From contig JADFYA010000168.1 in NCBI GenBank assembly GCA_015233285.1, forward strand, positions 1-7,719: a stretch of DNA of 7,719 nucleotides, read 5' to 3'. The notes below the pieces were generated by a model that did not search any database, was not told where the DNA came from, and worked only from the letters and a program-made list of their open reading frames with translations. Below, piece after piece: positions 6,601 through 7,719 of the stretch. This DNA comes from Deltaproteobacteria bacterium (GTDB lineage: Bacteria > Desulfobacterota > JADFXK01). Made by a program: the position numbers and the translations under genes. Every line of letters starts with the position of its first letter. Position 1 is the first letter of the stretch.

Positions 6601-7719
6601 AGATTCGCCTCCGACGTCAATTCATCCGGTGCCGGCGTAACGGCCACGACCAACGGTTCCGGCGGCATCTCCATGGTTTCCTCGACTGCTGGGCACACCG
6701 GGGGGTTCAGCTTGGCCGATGATGCCGCCTCCGGGGTTAATCTCGTGGCCGGTTACTTTGGTTCCTCTACTGTTAATGCAGAGGCTCCGGCGAAGGTAGC
6801 GATGGGCACGGCCGGTTTGGATGCGGCATTTACGGTGGACGGGGTGTCATACACCAGGGCGAGCAACTCCGTTTCCGACATTATTCCCAAGGTGACTCTA
6901 AACCTGCGCAACAAGACGACCGCCACCGAGTCGATTACGCTAAACACGAATACCGATCAAGCCATTAGTAAACTATCTGATTTCATCGCACAATATAACA
7001 ACATGATCCAAACCCTCAACCCGCCCTATTTAGATGACACGCAAAAGACATATCTGGCTTCATTGACCACCACTCAAGAAAACACCATGACCATCGACCA
7101 AATTACGACTTATCAAAACAATCACGATCTATATAAAGGCTATACGTTCATTCAGTCTGATTCATCCCTAAAACGGCTCTATAGTTCGTTGCGTTCCATC
7201 ACCACCAACGCGGTCACCGGGCTGGACCCTAGTTGTAACTCCCTGGCGATGCTGGGTATCAGCCCCGGTTCGGTTAGCGGTTATAACGATGAAAAAGCGG
7301 GTTACTTGCTATTCGCCCCGGACGGGACCAGTTCCTATGCAGACAATCTCAAGCAATCATTACAACAAAACAACACTCTCCTATCCCAGCTTCAAGCAAA
7401 TCCAGACAAAGTTTACCAGCTATTCGCCAATGATTCTACGAAACTTACCGGTTCCACCGATGGCCTGGCCCGGCAACTCGATACTGCCCTCGGGACCTAT
7501 ACCGACGTTGGGGGATTCCTGCAAAGCCAGATTACGACCAATGGAACCATCGATCAGAACATTACTCAACTCACAACTCGCATCTCCGACCTCCAAACCA
7601 GGCTGGATGCTCAACAATCGACTCTTCAGAGTAAATTTAACGCCATGGAAACCGCCATCAGCCAGCTCAACAGTCAGGCTGCCGCCATGAGTAGTCTGAC
7701 CGGGGCCACAAGTAGCTCC
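3649..7719 (+). CDS. fliD: Giant flagellar filament cap protein FliD with LamG domain insertion, 3' end outside window
   Basis: FliD (HAP2) caps the growing flagellar filament and helps flagellin subunits fold into place. The frame is open for 1,357 codons from ATG 3649 to the window end. Residues 5-105 are a typical FliD N-terminal domain (LSGLASGMDTQSVIDKIM, then a coiled coil, then HTISISQVAQAA). Residues ~1054-1357 are the FliD C-terminal domain (AFTVDGVSYTRASNSVSDII, the Gram-positive-type segment LTTTQENTMTIDQI, and a C-terminal coiled coil at ~1298-1345). The final residues (AISQLNSQAAAMSSL) look like a normal FliD end, so few codons should be missing. FliD is usually about 450-700 residues. 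The extra ~650 residues hold an IN-like module (~190-291), a tandem pair of flagellin/hook-IN modules (385-590) and a LamG domain (753-966). The sequence is rich in Thr, Ser, Asn, Gly and Ala and I see one cysteine (C1196), as expected of an exported axial protein. It has no Sec signal, in keeping with flagellar type III export. Transcription is from the sigma-28 promoter at 3565. fliS would be the usual next gene. Confidence 0.95.
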   Translation, partial: MAITLSGLASGMDTQSVIDKIMTVAKQPLVDLQNQQADLTAKKTLFTSLNKQLLSLNDAALNLRLQSTWESMTANSSNQSAVTATAQVGASPGMHTISISQVAQAATTGSQYVNAILSANAPNTANFTTITGRPPVNLEGDHNITISNTGGVYSAVDSFTGAGGGGFQTLTGSSAGSASVSGTIGTTISAQSNNNVLDVTVDGTDTKITLDPALANTTSLAQVAAGMETKLNAAMNQAKQTTDVAYVAVRSVPGSGAGDNGKFVIYDTTPGSQSNISVNYAASSAAVALGFTAAGDTASASSNITTQINASGYSQLLNQMNDPVTGLIRGVTFSTSTSGIRAGTARVTTTAAISAHEATSTTVVGATGASSGSLNTTVMGLQNAGLATAPSSATNGTFSINGQQISIQDYQSMSVNDVLAMINSSGANVTASYDSTRNQFDLTNNLPGSTGVTVGATGDTSNFLTLAKLTDAAGATQTAGRAAGSLSADSPLVSAGLKITPTTGTFTINGVTLYVSPNSDTINTLMTKINNSGANVKASFDPTSEKFMLTSYMDTVKTNTQRITFGAADDTSNILQALNLQEPDSATLTGTAGNTVHAAETLTVTPENATIGRKINISAVSQSGAYQATPGQVNFTDGIQAGTTIYVSAGTAGNTLSTWTNNTGSTIKDINSFVKAWTDPSKWNNGTVPVGVVKEGDSSLRFFNMSSGSNASFSMYSTPQTNALSQLGLTTKPLGEVDETDETLKAPADKTRLALYHFNSDSTATQAVDATGQGNNGVITGATFTTTGAFSNALQFNAAGNNVLVNNNAVNNLNGKTAFSAEAWVNPTAGGSTDRVLIDKTGGGANGFKVTMNAANQMVFTVQTASGTHTLTAAAGSTPAASQWSQLAVTYDGSQATNQMKIYVNGTMVAQGNAGPAGESVVDSGANMVIGNSSALTNGFNGQVDELGLYNQALSDKEIEAHANRGVYVSNGASSSNTSEYNALRFASDVNSSGAGVTATTNGSGGISMVSSTAGHTGGFSLADDAASGVNLVAGYFGSSTVNAEAPAKVAMGTAGLDAAFTVDGVSYTRASNSVSDIIPKVTLNLRNKTTATESITLNTNTDQAISKLSDFIAQYNNMIQTLNPPYLDDTQKTYLASLTTTQENTMTIDQITTYQNNHDLYKGYTFIQSDSSLKRLYSSLRSITTNAVTGLDPSCNSLAMLGISPGSVSGYNDEKAGYLLFAPDGTSSYADNLKQSLQQNNTLLSQLQANPDKVYQLFANDSTKLTGSTDGLARQLDTALGTYTDVGGFLQSQITTNGTIDQNITQLTTRISDLQTRLDAQQSTLQSKFNAMETAISQLNSQAAAMSSLTGATSSS
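4801..5418 (+). repeat. Tandem flagellin/hook-IN modules inside FliD
   Basis: Residues 385-482 and 493-590 are diverged copies of one module, offset by 108-111 residues. Paired landmarks are GTFSING / GTFTING, NDVLAMINSSGANVTASYD / NTLMTKINNSGANVKASFD, RNQFDLTN / EKFMLTS and GDTSNFL / DDTSNIL. This is the flagellin hook-IN pattern found in the outward-facing domains of flagellins and FliD. A third, more distant relative at ~190-291 (NNVLDVTVDGT... GKFVIYDTTPGS... AVALGF) suggests growth of the outer domain by module duplication. Confidence 0.8.
5905..6546 (+). other. LamG/concanavalin A-like jelly-roll domain within FliD
   Basis: Residues 753-966 contain the full series of LamG_3-type landmarks in order: LALYHFN (753-759), DATGQGNNGVITGA (769 onward), FSNALQFN, FSAEAWVNP (819-827), WSQLAVTYDG (884-893), KIYVNGTMVA (901-910), MVIGN, and FNGQVDELGLYNQALSDKEI (940-959). 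Such domains are beta sandwiches that bind carbohydrate or protein ligands in many secreted and surface proteins. The domain is complete and in frame, and sits where FliD has its variable, solvent-exposed region. Confidence 0.88.

Noticed and set aside
7289..7690. 133-codon plus-strand frame in another phase near the window end
   Set aside because: It overlaps the conserved FliD C-terminal domain in the wrong frame; its Pro/Ser/Thr-rich composition is typical of a shifted reading.
1..7719. CRISPR array, transposase or phage genes
   Set aside because: I saw no regularly spaced direct repeats, no transposase or integrase motifs and no phage structural genes on either strand.

Overview
The window looks like a fragment of a bacterial chromosome of intermediate base composition. 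It ends on the right in a flagellar cap gene (fliD) that has its own flagellar sigma-28 promoter. It starts on the left in a gene of the cyclic 2,3-diphosphoglycerate synthetase-like GTPase family. The FliD C-terminal region has a conserved segment seen in Gram-positive FliD proteins, and the GTPase family is common in anaerobic Clostridia and sulfate reducers. I therefore favour an anaerobic, motile Firmicute of the Peptococcaceae/Clostridia type. This is inference from family resemblance, not a search.

Layout. Positions 1-1013 (minus strand) hold the GTPase gene, cut by the window edge. Its last ~33 codons do not look like the family and lie inside a 97-bp sequence that recurs, perfectly inverted, at 3019-3115. 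Positions 1014-1600 carry no convincing gene. Positions 1601-2480 (minus strand) hold a compact two-gene unit separated by one base: a small membrane-anchored protein with a helical cytoplasmic part, followed by a small soluble protein. Both are of unknown function and clearly more A/T-rich than the flanking genes, suggesting an acquired accessory module. Positions 2500-3564 are mostly non-coding, with possible gene debris, an AT-rich stretch, the right copy of the inverted repeat and several strong hairpins.

Positions 3565-7719 form one flagellar unit: a near-perfect sigma-28 promoter, a short leader with a GGA-loop hairpin and strong ribosome binding site, and fliD. FliD is open for 1,357 codons to the window end and is two to three times the usual length. 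Between its conserved ends it carries repeated flagellin/hook-IN type modules and a complete LamG/concanavalin-like jelly-roll domain. The flagellar tip therefore probably carries a built-in adhesin or glycan-binding head. This is the most notable biology in the window.

The GTPase, the two-gene module and fliD show no sign of working together. The inverted repeat bounds the first two (98-3018), so either a mobile or recombining segment or an assembly chimera should be considered before reading gene order as meaningful.
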